64,000 bases of DNA from CAITWF01 sp038231575 (GTDB lineage Bacteria; Verrucomicrobiota; Verrucomicrobiia; Opitutales; Opitutaceae), in contig JBBRLB010000013.1 in the NCBI GenBank assembly GCA_038231575.1, positions 1 through 64,000 of the forward strand, in the 5' to 3' direction. Position numbers and translations under genes: made by a program. Each line of letters starts with the position of its first letter. Within the stretch, counting starts at the first letter, position 1. The notes beneath the pieces were generated by a model, which saw only the letters and a list, made by a program, of their open reading frames with translations, ran no database searches and was not told the DNA's origin. Below, one piece after another: positions 43,479 through 53,255 of this stretch.

Positions 43479-45926
43479 TCACTCCGCGCGTAGCGCGATC
43501 ATTGGGTCGACTTTGGTTGCGCGGCGGGCGGGGAGCAGGCAGGCGGCGAGCGCGACAACGACGATCAACGCGGCGACGGCGACAAACGTGGCGGGATCGG
43601 TGGCGCTGATCTCGTAGAGTTGCGCCGTGAGAAAACGCGTGAGCACGAACGCGCCGAAAATACCCACGGCCAAACCCGCGAGCGCGGGCGCGAGGCCTTG
43701 GCGCAGCACGAGCGCGCGGATGTCGCGCGCCTGCGCGCCGAGGGCGAGACGGATGCCGATTTCGCGCGTGCGCTGGCTCACCGCGTAAGCGACGACGCCG
43801 TAGAGTCCGATGAGCGCGAGCAGTAGCGCGGTTGCGGCGAAAAACCCAAAGAGAAACGCGCTGAAGCGCGGCCGCGCGACCGCGTTGGCGACGAGGCGCT
43901 CCATCGTGCGGTAGTTGGCGGCCGGCAGCAACGGATCGAGCGATTTCATGTCGGTGCGAATCGACTGCTCGAGCGCGCCCGCGGCCGCGAAGCCGGCGCG
44001 GACCACGAAGGTCATTTCTTCCGGTGCGCCGCGCTCCGCCGGCTTGTAAACCTGCGGCCGTGGTTTCGTTTCGAGCGCGTAGCCGCGCACATCATGCGCG
44101 ACGCCGATGATCGTGCGCCAGGGATTTCTGGAGTCGTCGGCACCGAGACGCACGCGCTGGCCGATCGGATCGACGCCGACGAACAGCGTGCGCGCGGCGG
44201 TCTCGTTGATGATGCAGACGCGCGGTTTGTCGGCGGTATCCTGCGCGTCGAAATCGCGGCCGCGCAGGAGCGTGACACCCATCGTCGCGAAATAACCGGG
44301 CAGCGTGTCGCGGCTCTCGGTCGCGATCCCGGCGCCGGGCTTTGGCGCCGGCCGGCCCTCGATGTTGAGCGCCTGGAGGTTTTCCCGCCCGCTGAGCGGC
44401 GCGGCGGAAATCGCACTGGCGGATTGAACGCCGGGCAACGCGGCGAGGCGCGTGCGTGCCCCCTGATAAAATTGCAGCCGGCGGCCGGTGCCTTTGTAGG
44501 TCGCGTCGGCGAGACTGACGTCGAACGCGGCGACTTGATGCCCGTCGAAGCCGGGATCGACCGCTTCGAGCCGGCGCAGACTTTTCGCCATGAGCCCGGC
44601 ACCGATCAGCAACGCGACCGCGAGCGCGACTTCGCTCGCGACGAGGACCGCGAGCAGACGGTTGCGTCCGCCGACGGCGCGGTTGCCGGCGGTGTGCAGC
44701 GCATCGGTAAGGTTGAATTTCGACACCTGCCACGCGGGCGCGAGGCCGAAGACCAGGCCGGTGAGCAGCGAAACCGCCGCGGTGACGAGCAGCACGCGCC
44801 CGTCGAGGGTCGTGCCGGCAAGCGACGGAAACCCCGGCGGACTCAACCAGACGAGCAGCTCAATGCCCCACGCGCCGAGCAAGGTGCCGAGCGTGCCGCC
44901 ACAGGCGGAGAGCAACAGGCTCTCGGTGACCAACTGGCGCACGACGCGACCGCGGCTGGCGCCGAGCGCCGCCCGCACGGCGATTTCGCCGCGACGGCCG
45001 ACCGCGCGACAGAGCAGGAGATTGGCGACGTTGACGCAGGCGATGAGCAGCACGCAGGCGACCGCGCCCGTCAGCGTGAGCAGCACCGGACGCACGCGGC
45101 CGGTCGTTTGCTCGACAAGCGTGCGCAGATGCACGATCCAGCCGCCGTGCGAATCGGGAAATTCTTTCGCCTGCTGCGCGGCGATGGCCGTCATCTCCGC
45201 CTGGGCTTGCGCGAGCGTGAGCCCGGACTTGATGCGGGCGAGCGCGAGGTAGTTTCGATTCCCGCGTTCCTGCCACCACGCGGCGTCCTCCGCGAACGGC
45301 ACCCAGACGTGCGTCTCGGCCAGCAGACCATAGCCTGTCGGCATTTCCGTGCCGCGCGGAAAATCGAAGCGCGGCGGCATCACCCCGACGACGGTGCGCA
45401 GCGCGCGGTTCACCATGATGGATTTTCCGAGGATGTGCGCGTCGCCGCCGAACCGGCGCTGCCAGAGCGCGTCGCTGATGATCGCGACGCCGTCATGGCC
45501 GGGTTGCTCTTCCGCGACGGTGAACGCGCGGCCAAGTCGCGGCGACACGCCGAGCAGCGGGAAAAAATTCGGGGTAACGCGCACCCCGCCGACGCGCTCC
45601 GGTGCACCGTCACCGGAAAGATCGGCCGGGTTCGGCGAGATGGCGGCGATTTGTTCGAAGGAGTGCGCCTGGGTGCGCCACGCGGGAAGATCAAACGGCG
45701 TCGGCGGCACCTCGTGGAAGCCAAGATTTAGCGACGGGTTGTCCGTCCACAACATCGCCAGTTGCTGCGGCTCCGCGAACGGCAGCGGGCGGAGCAGCAC
45801 GGCGTTGACGACGGAAAAAACCGCGGTGTTGGCGCCGATGCCGAGCGCGAGCGTGAGAATGGCCACGGCGGCGAAGCCGGGGGATTTGGCGAGCTGGCGG
45901 AAGGCGAAGCGGAGATCGGAGAGCAT
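43479..45926 (-). CDS. ADOP-type duplicated ABC permease (array member 8)
   Basis: This 815-residue protein starts MLSDLRFAFRQLAKSPGF. The periplasmic part includes EVPPTPFDLPAWRTQAHSFE and GRAFTVAEEQPGHDGVAIIS. The first FtsX domain contains VLLIACVNVANLLLCRAVGR and GEIAVRAALGASRGRVV; the second REIGIRLALGAQARDIR. It ends ACLLPARRATKVDPMIALRAE. The inverted repeat copy at 46007-46111 lies directly upstream of its start. Confidence 0.92.
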   Translation of the reverse strand: MLSDLRFAFRQLAKSPGFAAVAILTLALGIGANTAVFSVVNAVLLRPLPFAEPQQLAMLWTDNPSLNLGFHEVPPTPFDLPAWRTQAHSFEQIAAISPNPADLSGDGAPERVGGVRVTPNFFPLLGVSPRLGRAFTVAEEQPGHDGVAIISDALWQRRFGGDAHILGKSIMVNRALRTVVGVMPPRFDFPRGTEMPTGYGLLAETHVWVPFAEDAAWWQERGNRNYLALARIKSGLTLAQAQAEMTAIAAQQAKEFPDSHGGWIVHLRTLVEQTTGRVRPVLLTLTGAVACVLLIACVNVANLLLCRAVGRRGEIAVRAALGASRGRVVRQLVTESLLLSACGGTLGTLLGAWGIELLVWLSPPGFPSLAGTTLDGRVLLVTAAVSLLTGLVFGLAPAWQVSKFNLTDALHTAGNRAVGGRNRLLAVLVASEVALAVALLIGAGLMAKSLRRLEAVDPGFDGHQVAAFDVSLADATYKGTGRRLQFYQGARTRLAALPGVQSASAISAAPLSGRENLQALNIEGRPAPKPGAGIATESRDTLPGYFATMGVTLLRGRDFDAQDTADKPRVCIINETAARTLFVGVDPIGQRVRLGADDSRNPWRTIIGVAHDVRGYALETKPRPQVYKPAERGAPEEMTFVVRAGFAAAGALEQSIRTDMKSLDPLLPAANYRTMERLVANAVARPRFSAFLFGFFAATALLLALIGLYGVVAYAVSQRTREIGIRLALGAQARDIRALVLRQGLAPALAGLAVGIFGAFVLTRFLTAQLYEISATDPATFVAVAALIVVVALAACLLPARRATKVDPMIALRAE

Positions 45927-46006
45927 GGGGGAGGGGAAAAGTAGCGAGTAGTAAGTAGCGGGTCGCGCGACGGCGGAAGGAAAGGGAACAGGTTCGGGAA
46001 ATCGTT

Positions 46007-46111
46007 CTCGTTCTCTTAATCTTTATCTTTCGTCAGGGGATTGGTGATCGACGCGTGAGATCGGGAGCGCGCGGCGGAGAGAAAGATTAAGAGAACGAGG
46101 AAAGAGAAAGA
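46007..46111. repeat. Intergenic inverted repeat of the permease array (copy B)
   Basis: CTCGTTCTCTTAATCTTT at 46007-46024 is the exact reverse complement of AAAGATTAAGAGAACGAG at 46082-46099, an 18-bp perfect arm with a 57-bp loop. The loop contains GATCGACGCGTGAGATC, nearly identical to copy A, and the right flank GAAAGAGAAAGATG is shared. Arm changes between the copies (TTTCTC against CGAG on the outside) keep pairing. Confidence 0.88.
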
Positions 46112-46122
46112 TGGGCGCGCGA

Positions 46123-48645
46123 TCACTCCGCGCGCAGCGCGATCATCGGATCGACCTTGGTGGCGCGGCGGGCGGGGATAAGCGTGGCGATCAGCGAGAC
46201 GGCGGAAAGCAGGATGGCCACGAAGACATACGTCGCCGGATCGCGCGGGCTGATCATGCCGGAGAGGGCGTTGGTGATGCCCTGGCCGCCGAGCGTCGCG
46301 ATCAGGAACGCGAGGCCGAGGCCGAGGCCGAGACCAAGCCCGAGTTGCACGGAGCCCTGGCGGAGGACCATGCCGAGAATTTTGAAACTATCGGCGCCGA
46401 GCGCCATGCGGATGCCGAACTCGGACGTGCGCTGGTTGACGGAGAAGCTCATCACGCCGTAGAGGCCGACGGCGGCGAGGACCATCGCGACGAGACCGAA
46501 CGCGGAGAACATCCCGGCGACGATCCGGTTCTGGCCGAGGAAACTGTCGATGTTGTCGGCGGGCGTGCCCACGAAGTAGAGGGGGAGATTGGAATCGATC
46601 TGCCGGGTGACGCGCTGGAGGTTGTTGGCGAAGAGGCCGGCGGTGACGCCGCGCGGCTTGACGACGATGGTCGTGAACTGTTGCGCGATCGGCGCGGACG
46701 CCGGGCCGAAGATATTCGAATAAAGCGGCACGTAGAAGCCACCGGCGTCGACGTTGGGGTTGTTGAACGGCCCGAGCATGCGGACGTCGGAGACGACGCC
46801 GATGATCGTGCGCCACGGGCCGAAGAGCACGCCGTTGTTGCCGACGGTGCGGAAGCGGCGGCCGAGCGCACTGGCGGTGCCAAAATATTTTTTCGCGAAG
46901 AACGCATTCACGATCGCGACGGGCTGCTTGAGGTCGGTGTCGTCGAGCACGAAGTCGCGGCCTTCGAGGAGCTTCACGCCGAGCGTGGAGAAGTAGCCAT
47001 CGGTGACGTTCTCGAAGTTGGCCTGGGGGCGATCGCGGTTCTCCTTGTATTCCTTGCCCTCGATTTCGATCGGACTGTTGCCGGAAAACGTCATCCGGAA
47101 ACGGCTGGTGAGCGCGGCGGACTCGATCTCGGGGGCGACGCGGAGTTCGCGCAGGAGGCGGTCGTAGAAGAGGCGCTTCGCGTCGGAGGTTGGATAGTCG
47201 CCGTCCATGAGGCCCATGCGCGCGGAGATGAGCGCCTTGGTGTCGTAGCCGTAGTCGAGTTTCTGCTGGCGCAGGATGGACTGAAACTGGAGGAACGACG
47301 CGATCAGGATGATGCAGGTGAGAAAAATCTGAAACACGACGAGCCCGCGCGTAATGAGGTTGATGGCGCGGGAAGTGTTGCCGCGGCCGGATTCCTTGAG
47401 GGCATCGTTCGGATTGGCGCGCGAGGCGAGCCACGCCGGGATCACGCCCGAGAGCACCGCCGCGAGCATGGTGATGGTCACGATGAGCAACAACACGCGG
47501 CCATCGACATCGAAGGTGATATAGGCGGGGATCGGGTTGGGGAGATTTTTGACCGTCGCGTAGAGGAAGTCGGTCGCCCAATAGGCTCCGAGACCGCCGA
47601 TGATCGCGCCGAGGCAGGCGAGGAGCAGGCTCTCGGTGAGCATCTGGCGCACGAGGCGGCCGCGGGTGGCGCCGAGCGAAGAACGGATCGCGAGCTCCTT
47701 CGCACGGAGCGTGGCGCGCGCAAACTGCATGTTCATCACGTTCGAGCAGGCGAGAAAGAGCACCGCCACGCAGACGCCGAGCATCGAAAGCAGGAGGCCT
47801 TGGAGCTGGCGGGGTGTGAACGTCTTGATCAGCGGCTCAACGAGGCCGACGCTAAACTGCTTGTTGGTGTCCGGAAATTCCTTCGCGAAGCGGGTGGCGA
47901 ACATCGAGACCTCGGTGTTGGCCTGCTCGACGTTCGTGTCGGCGCGGAGGAGACCGATCACGGCGGGCGCGTTGCCCTGCGCGTTGCGTTCGTTGCGTGG
48001 TTTGGGCGGAAACTCGGTGAAGAGCGGAATCCACAGCTCTTCGTTGACGGGAAACGCGAAACCGGGCGGCATGACGCCGATGATCGTGGCGGACTTGCCA
48101 TTGAGGCGGATGGATTTTCCGACGATGTCGGGAATGCCGCCGAAATCGCGCTGCCAGAGCTGATGCGCAATCAGCGCGGTTTTCTCGGCGCCGGGCTGGT
48201 TGTCGGCGGCCGTAAAGTCGCGGCCGCGGGCAGGGGCGACGCCGAGGATTTTCAGGAAATTTTCCGTGACGTAGGCGCCGGTGTAGCGTTTCGGATTGCC
48301 CTCGTAGGAGAGATTGACGGTCGAGCCGTTGATGTAGGCCGCCGTCAGCTCAAAGGATTTCTGGCTGGCGACCATGTCCTGATAATCGAGCGCGAAGATC
48401 TGGTTGTTGAAGCCGAAGAAATTATTGTTCGTCGGCGAAGGGTCGATGAACTGCACGCTCATCAGCCGCTCGGCGTTGGGAAACGCGAAGCCGCGGAGCA
48501 TGACCCCGTTGACGACGCTGAACTGGGTGGTGACCGCGCAAATGCCGAGGGCGAGGACGGTGACGGCGAGGGCGCAGAATCCCTTTTCTTTGATGAGGAC
48601 GCGCAGGCCGATGCGAACGTCTTGGGCGAGGCTTTCGAAAAACAT
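46123..48645 (-). CDS. ADOP-type duplicated ABC permease (array member 9, divergent)
   Basis: The 840-residue product has an atypical N-terminus (MFFESLAQDVRIGLRVLIKEKGFCAL) with KEKGF where others have AKSPGF. The periplasmic region is Asn-rich (PTNNNFFGFNNQIFALDYQ). The first FtsX domain contains LFLACSNVMNMQFARATLRA and KELAIRSSLGATRGRLV. The second includes RTSEFGIRMALGADSFKIL followed by the Gly/Leu-rich LGLGLGLGLGL. It still ends ATLIPARRATKVDPMIALRAE, so the C-terminus is under the same constraint as in its paralogs. Confidence 0.9.
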   Translation of the reverse strand: MFFESLAQDVRIGLRVLIKEKGFCALAVTVLALGICAVTTQFSVVNGVMLRGFAFPNAERLMSVQFIDPSPTNNNFFGFNNQIFALDYQDMVASQKSFELTAAYINGSTVNLSYEGNPKRYTGAYVTENFLKILGVAPARGRDFTAADNQPGAEKTALIAHQLWQRDFGGIPDIVGKSIRLNGKSATIIGVMPPGFAFPVNEELWIPLFTEFPPKPRNERNAQGNAPAVIGLLRADTNVEQANTEVSMFATRFAKEFPDTNKQFSVGLVEPLIKTFTPRQLQGLLLSMLGVCVAVLFLACSNVMNMQFARATLRAKELAIRSSLGATRGRLVRQMLTESLLLACLGAIIGGLGAYWATDFLYATVKNLPNPIPAYITFDVDGRVLLLIVTITMLAAVLSGVIPAWLASRANPNDALKESGRGNTSRAINLITRGLVVFQIFLTCIILIASFLQFQSILRQQKLDYGYDTKALISARMGLMDGDYPTSDAKRLFYDRLLRELRVAPEIESAALTSRFRMTFSGNSPIEIEGKEYKENRDRPQANFENVTDGYFSTLGVKLLEGRDFVLDDTDLKQPVAIVNAFFAKKYFGTASALGRRFRTVGNNGVLFGPWRTIIGVVSDVRMLGPFNNPNVDAGGFYVPLYSNIFGPASAPIAQQFTTIVVKPRGVTAGLFANNLQRVTRQIDSNLPLYFVGTPADNIDSFLGQNRIVAGMFSAFGLVAMVLAAVGLYGVMSFSVNQRTSEFGIRMALGADSFKILGMVLRQGSVQLGLGLGLGLGLAFLIATLGGQGITNALSGMISPRDPATYVFVAILLSAVSLIATLIPARRATKVDPMIALRAE

Positions 48646-48972
48646 GGGAGGCGAAGCTTGAGGGTGAAGCGCGTGGGCGCGCGCAGAGGTTCCGGATTGA
48701 GGGCTGATTTGCAGAGGCCGTGCCCGGACATGGGAAGACCGGGCAAAATACGGGGGGACAACGAGTAAAAATTTCGGTCACGCTGGCGACGGCCGGACGT
48801 TGTCCGGCCATGGAACAGGCCCATCCCAAAAGCGGGACAGCCGTAGGCCCAGACCGGTTTTGCCTGGAGAAGCGCGACGGCTATTCAGCGCGGAGCGCCG
48901 ATCGAATCGGGCGATGAGTGGCTTCGCGCGGGGGATCATCGGCCCGGCTGGGCGTTCTTTCCGACCTCGGCC
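48646..48972. other. Intergenic region with a strong hairpin
   Basis: This spacer separates array member 9 (minus) from the cysteine cluster gene (plus), so divergent promoters are expected. The clear structure is GGCCGGAC-GTT-GTCCGGCC at 48791-48809, an 8-bp perfect stem with a 3-base loop. No T-run follows. No protein-like ORF is present. Confidence 0.5.
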
Positions 48973-49551
48973 GTGGAACCCCGGCTTGCACTCCGCGCGC
49001 CGGTGGCCGGATCGTGGAGCGTGACATCCGGCGAAAAACTCTGCCTCGCCTGCGGGCTGTGCTGCGACGGCACGCTCTTCGGTCACGTGAAGCTCGGACC
49101 GGGTGACGACGCGAAGCAATTGAAGGCGCTAGGACTGCCGGTTACGATCACGCGCACCGCGCCGCGGGTCGCCCGCTTTCGCCAGCCGTGCGCGGCCTTG
49201 TGCGCGGATCGCACCTGCCGGGTTTACGCGGAACGGCCGGCGCAGTGCCGCAGCTTTGAGTGCGGGGTGTTTAAGGACGCGCAAGCCGGCCGGATCGAAT
49301 TCGCTGCCGCGCGGCGGTTGGTCAAACAAGCCCGGCGGCAGGCGGAAAACGTCCGCCGGCTTCTGCGCGCCTTGGGCGACACCGAGGAACATCGCGCGTT
49401 GACAGAGCGCTTCGACCGCATGCAACAGCGCATGGAATCGGGCCGCGCCGACGTTGCGGCCGGCGCGACGTTCGCGGAATTGAGCCTGGCGGTGCACGCG
49501 CTCAACCTGCTGACGCACGAGAAATTTTATACCAAGGTCGAAGTCCCGTGA
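48973..49551 (+). CDS. YkgJ-family cysteine cluster protein
   Basis: Cysteines are arranged as CLACGLCCDGTLF, then CAALCADRTCRVYAERPAQC and RSFECGVF. This is the CxxCxxCC...C...C pattern of the YkgJ/UPF0153 zinc- or iron-binding family. A long helical tail follows (AARRLVKQARRQAENVRRLL), giving 192 residues. An in-frame GTG at 49021 immediately before SGEKLCLACG may be the true start, because the 16 residues before it have no family counterpart. It is the only plus-strand gene within the permease array and faces member 10 tail to tail. Confidence 0.82.
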   Translation: MEPRLALRAPVAGSWSVTSGEKLCLACGLCCDGTLFGHVKLGPGDDAKQLKALGLPVTITRTAPRVARFRQPCAALCADRTCRVYAERPAQCRSFECGVFKDAQAGRIEFAAARRLVKQARRQAENVRRLLRALGDTEEHRALTERFDRMQQRMESGRADVAAGATFAELSLAVHALNLLTHEKFYTKVEVP

Positions 49552-49598
49552 AGGAAGTGACGCGAACGAGTGACAAGAGCGCGCGGTGAAGGGGTCGG

Positions 49599-52010
49599 CT
49601 ACTCCGCGCGCAGCGCCGTCATCGGATCGACCGACGCGGCTTTGCGCGCAGGGATCCAGCAGGCGAGGGCGGCGACCGCGATCAACAGCGCGGGCACACC
49701 GGCATAAATCATTGGATCGCCAATCGGCACGCCGACGAGTTTTTGGCTGAACCACCAGCCGAAGGCGAACGCCACCACCCAGCCCACCGCCGCGCCGACG
49801 AGCACGACCTTCATGCCTTCACGCAGCATCAGGCCGACGACCGACGCGGGCGTCGCCCCGAGCGTGAGGCGCACGCCGATCTCCTGCGTGCGCTGCGCGA
49901 GCGAGTAGGCGAGCACCGCGTAGAGTCCGATCGCGGCGAGCGCGAGGGCGAGCGGGCCCAGGATGCTGAGCATCTGTGCGGGCGTGCGCTGGAGGAAGAG
50001 GCTGTTGTCGATGTGCTGCGCGAGCGTGCGGCCGTCGTAAACGGAGACCTCGGCGTCGAGCGTGTGAAACGCGTCGCGCACCGCCGGCAGCAACCGCAGC
50101 GGATCGCCGGAAGTTACGCGGAGATGAAACACCGGCGTGAACAGCCACAGGTTGCGCGCGTTGGGCCACGCGGCGGGTTGCGGACGCTCGGCGAGGGTTT
50201 CGTATTTCGCGTTGCGCACGACGCCGACGACTTCGAAATCCGCGTCGTCGAGATGAAAGTGGTGGCCGAGCGGCGAGATGCCCGGCCAGAAACGTCGCGC
50301 CATCTCCTCGTTGATTACGGCGTCCGGCGAACGCTTCGGTTCGTCAAGCGGCGCCAGGTCGGTCCCGGCAAGGAGCGGAATCCCCATCGCGGTGAAATAC
50401 CCGGACGTGGTGTTGAAAAAAATAATTTGGTTGGTCTCGCCCGGCAGGCGGGGCGCACCGTCGATCGTGATGCCGCTCTTTGGCGCACCGCGGACATCGA
50501 GCGGCAGGAGATTGGTGGCGGCGACGGCCTCGACGCCGGGGAGTTGGGCGAGGCGCGCCTGGGCGTCGCGGATAAAGGAACGCATGGCCGGCCGCGAATA
50601 CCCGCGCCCCACGAGATCGGCGGTAACGAGCAGCACGCGATCGGGCGTGAAGCCGGGGTTGATCGTCTGGGCGTTGTGAAAACTTTTCGTGAACAGGCCG
50701 GCGAGCACGAGCACGACGAGCGCGACGGCGACCTCGGCCGCGACGAGCACGTCGCGCAACCGGCTGCGTCCGCCGACCGAGCCGCGGCCCCCGCGCAACG
50801 CCTGCTGCACGTCGCCGCGCGCGAGTTGCAGTGCGGGCGCGAGGCCGAAGAGCACGCCGCACGCGACGCCCGTGCCGCCCGCGAAGAGCAGTCCGCGCCA
50901 GTCGAGCACGGCGTTGAGCCGGATGGGCATGTTGGTCGGGACGGGCGCGTGACGCAGCACATCGATGCCCCAGAGTGAAAGCACCGCTCCGAGCGCCGCG
51001 CCGGCGAGCCCGAGCAGCAGGCTCTCGAACAACAACTGGCGAATGATCCGGCCCGCGCCCGCGCCGCACGCGAGCCGGATGCCGATCTCGCGCGAGCGGA
51101 CGCTCGCGCGCGCGAGGAGGAGATTGGCGGTGTTGACGCACACGACGAACAGCACGAGCGCAGCGAACAATTGCAGCGTGGCGAGGGCCGTCGTGAGGAT
51201 CGCGCCGCCACGGGGATTGCGCCAGACCGGCAGGAGTTCGAAGCGGATGCCGTCGTTGGTGTCGGGATGCTCGGCGCTGAGCGAGCGCGCAGCGGCGGCG
51301 AGTTCACCCTCGGCTTGCGCGCGCGAGACGCCGGGCTTGAGCGCGGCGAGCAACACATAGGAGCGGTTGTCGCGGTGCGAAAGTTCGCTCGTGGCCGGCG
51401 TCAACTCGGTCGCCATCGTGAGCGGCAACCACACCTCGAACGCGAGCGACGTCCACCCGCCCGCGAACGCCGCGGGCGCGACCCCAATCACCGTAAGCGT
51501 GCGGTTGTTGAGTTTGATCGTCTGGCCGATCGCATCGGCGCGGCCGCCGAACTGGTGCAGCCACAAATTATGGGAGATGACGGCGACGGGCGCGCCGCCG
51601 ATGGTGGCGGCCTCGTCGGGTCGGAAGAAGCGCCCGAGCGCGGGCCGCACGCCGAGAGCGGCGAAAAAATTACCCGAGACGAATTCGCCCCAGAGGCGTT
51701 CGCCTTTCTCGTTCTCGCCGAAATTAAACGTGCGCGGTCGTTGCGCGACGAGGCGGGCGACCGACGGCAGCCGCTCGATGAGATCCCGATACTCGAGCCA
51801 CGACGCGCCGACGTAACTGCCCGCAGCGTTGCGCGGCTCGACACAGAGCAAGTCCGCTGCGACGCCCGGCAGCGGCCGCAGGATCGCGCCGTTGAGCCAA
51901 CTGAAGACCGTGGTGTTCGCGCCGATGCCGATCGCGAGCGAGAGAATGACCACCAGCGAAAGCCCGCGGGCTTTCGTGAGAGTGCGGAACGCGTATTTGA
52001 GATCGGACAT
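49599..52010 (-). CDS. ADOP-type duplicated ABC permease (array member 10)
   Basis: This 803-residue protein starts MSDLKYAFRTLTKARGLSL. The periplasmic part holds SYVGASWLEYRDLIERLPSV and GVAPAAFAGGWTSLAFEVWL. The first FtsX domain contains LVLFVVCVNTANLLLARASV and REIGIRLACGAGAGRII, where CGAGAG replaces the usual LGASRG. The second contains RTQEIGVRLTLGATPASVV. It ends ACWIPARKAASVDPMTALRAE. It is the first array gene in reading direction. Confidence 0.92.
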   Translation of the reverse strand: MSDLKYAFRTLTKARGLSLVVILSLAIGIGANTTVFSWLNGAILRPLPGVAADLLCVEPRNAAGSYVGASWLEYRDLIERLPSVARLVAQRPRTFNFGENEKGERLWGEFVSGNFFAALGVRPALGRFFRPDEAATIGGAPVAVISHNLWLHQFGGRADAIGQTIKLNNRTLTVIGVAPAAFAGGWTSLAFEVWLPLTMATELTPATSELSHRDNRSYVLLAALKPGVSRAQAEGELAAAARSLSAEHPDTNDGIRFELLPVWRNPRGGAILTTALATLQLFAALVLFVVCVNTANLLLARASVRSREIGIRLACGAGAGRIIRQLLFESLLLGLAGAALGAVLSLWGIDVLRHAPVPTNMPIRLNAVLDWRGLLFAGGTGVACGVLFGLAPALQLARGDVQQALRGGRGSVGGRSRLRDVLVAAEVAVALVVLVLAGLFTKSFHNAQTINPGFTPDRVLLVTADLVGRGYSRPAMRSFIRDAQARLAQLPGVEAVAATNLLPLDVRGAPKSGITIDGAPRLPGETNQIIFFNTTSGYFTAMGIPLLAGTDLAPLDEPKRSPDAVINEEMARRFWPGISPLGHHFHLDDADFEVVGVVRNAKYETLAERPQPAAWPNARNLWLFTPVFHLRVTSGDPLRLLPAVRDAFHTLDAEVSVYDGRTLAQHIDNSLFLQRTPAQMLSILGPLALALAAIGLYAVLAYSLAQRTQEIGVRLTLGATPASVVGLMLREGMKVVLVGAAVGWVVAFAFGWWFSQKLVGVPIGDPMIYAGVPALLIAVAALACWIPARKAASVDPMTALRAE

Positions 52011-52399
52011 GGGAGCGGTCAGCTTTCAGCGATCAGCTGTCAGCTTGGGGTAGAAGAGGCGAGAAATTGGTTTTCGATTGTTGAACTGAAAGCGGATCGC
52101 TGAGTGCCGCTCGTTCCAGCAGATGGGAGCTGATGGCTTAACGCTTGCCGCTCACGTCGCCGTTGCGCGTTGAACCCGCGGCCGGGCGCAAAGGTTACGG
52201 CTTCCTGCGACAAACTCTGATGCGAAGCGGGCAGCCAAAAAGGGGGCAGAAGCGGGGTCGTGGAGCATTTCGAATTCGTCGATCAATCCGCTGGCGGGCG
52301 CGGCTCGGGCGCGCGTCAGCGCGCTGACCTACCCTTGATTCAACTGACTCACTCACCGCCGTTGAATCGCGACGCGATTCCCCTTGGCGGACAATCGAC
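52011..52399. other. Intergenic region with CAGCT-type short repeats
   Basis: The likely promoter region of array member 10 lies here. It begins with GTCAGCTTTCAGCGATCAGC and TGTCAGCTT (52019-52047), short degenerate repeats in both orientations. Near 52132 there is GGCTTAACGCTTGCCGCTCA. Similar AGCTT/GCGCTTA strings occur in other gaps (29680-29710, 37245-37275, 53863-53892). No gene is visible. Confidence 0.45.
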
Positions 52400-53146
52400 T
52401 CAGCGCTGCGCGATCCGGACGGAGCCGTTGACGGTCTCGGCCTTGATGGTGGCCGCGCCGGTGCCGATGTTGCCGCGGAGCGTGTGGCGGCTGGTCTGCT
52501 CGATCGTGATCGGGAAATCACAACGGGTGCTGCCGTTGACGGTGGAGAGAGCAACGTGCGCGTTGGTGTCCGCCGGGAGCGTGAGTTCGCAGGAGCCGTT
52601 GACGGATTCGGCGGCGATGTGCCGGCCCGCGGCGACGGCGGCGAATTGGGCGCGAATCGAACCGTTGACGGTTTCGAGCTGCACGTCGCCACCGAGATCG
52701 GTGGCGTGGATCCCGCCGTTCACTGTCGCGAGCGTGACCGCGCCACGGACGCCGGTGACGGTGATGGCGGAGTTGACGCAGCCAATTTTTTCGAGGGTGG
52801 CGCCGGCGGGAACCTTGATGGTGTAGTGAACCTCGCCGCGCACGTTGCTGGTGAACCAGCCGGTCTTGTCGTGGACGCTCTTGACGGCGACGTGGTCGGC
52901 CTGCGCGTCGACCTCGATGTGGATCCGGGCGAGATCCGCGGGAGAGTTGGCGCGCTTGACGGCCTCGATCTGAACCTCGTTTTTGTCCCACGCGACGACC
53001 TCGACGGCGCCATTGATATTGGAGAGGCGGAACGTGCCGTGGGCTGGCAGCGGGCAGGTCTGCGAGAATTTCTCGGACTCGGAAAAGCCGGCAAACGCGG
53101 TGCTGGCCAGCAAGAGGGCGAGGCAGGGGAGGCGGAGTAATTTCAT
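52400..53146 (-). CDS. Secreted DUF4097 beta-helix protein
   Basis: This 248-residue protein has a signal peptide (MKLLRLPCLALLLASTAFA). After FRLSNINGAVEVVAWDKNEV, the classic DUF4097 opening, come short repeats of the TVNGxI / SVNGSC / ETVNGSV type, predicted to stack as a right-handed beta-helix. Such exported proteins are often encoded near RsiW-like or FecR-like regulators, none of which is seen here. No catalytic site is known for the family. Confidence 0.85.
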   Translation of the reverse strand: MKLLRLPCLALLLASTAFAGFSESEKFSQTCPLPAHGTFRLSNINGAVEVVAWDKNEVQIEAVKRANSPADLARIHIEVDAQADHVAVKSVHDKTGWFTSNVRGEVHYTIKVPAGATLEKIGCVNSAITVTGVRGAVTLATVNGGIHATDLGGDVQLETVNGSIRAQFAAVAAGRHIAAESVNGSCELTLPADTNAHVALSTVNGSTRCDFPITIEQTSRHTLRGNIGTGAATIKAETVNGSVRIAQR

Positions 53147-53255
53147 GGCGGGAGACGGGGAAGGTGGCGCAGGGAGTCGGAGCTATAACCCGCCTCAACG
53201 CGAAAAGTTTCGGGAAAGTCCAAGCCGTCCGCTCGCTAAGACTGTCCCGCTCGAC

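Noticed and set aside
46111..48768. An 885-codon plus-strand open frame opposite array member 9, and similar ones opposite the other permeases
   Set aside because: They recur opposite every permease because the codon pattern leaves the antisense frame free of stops. They do not resemble known families.
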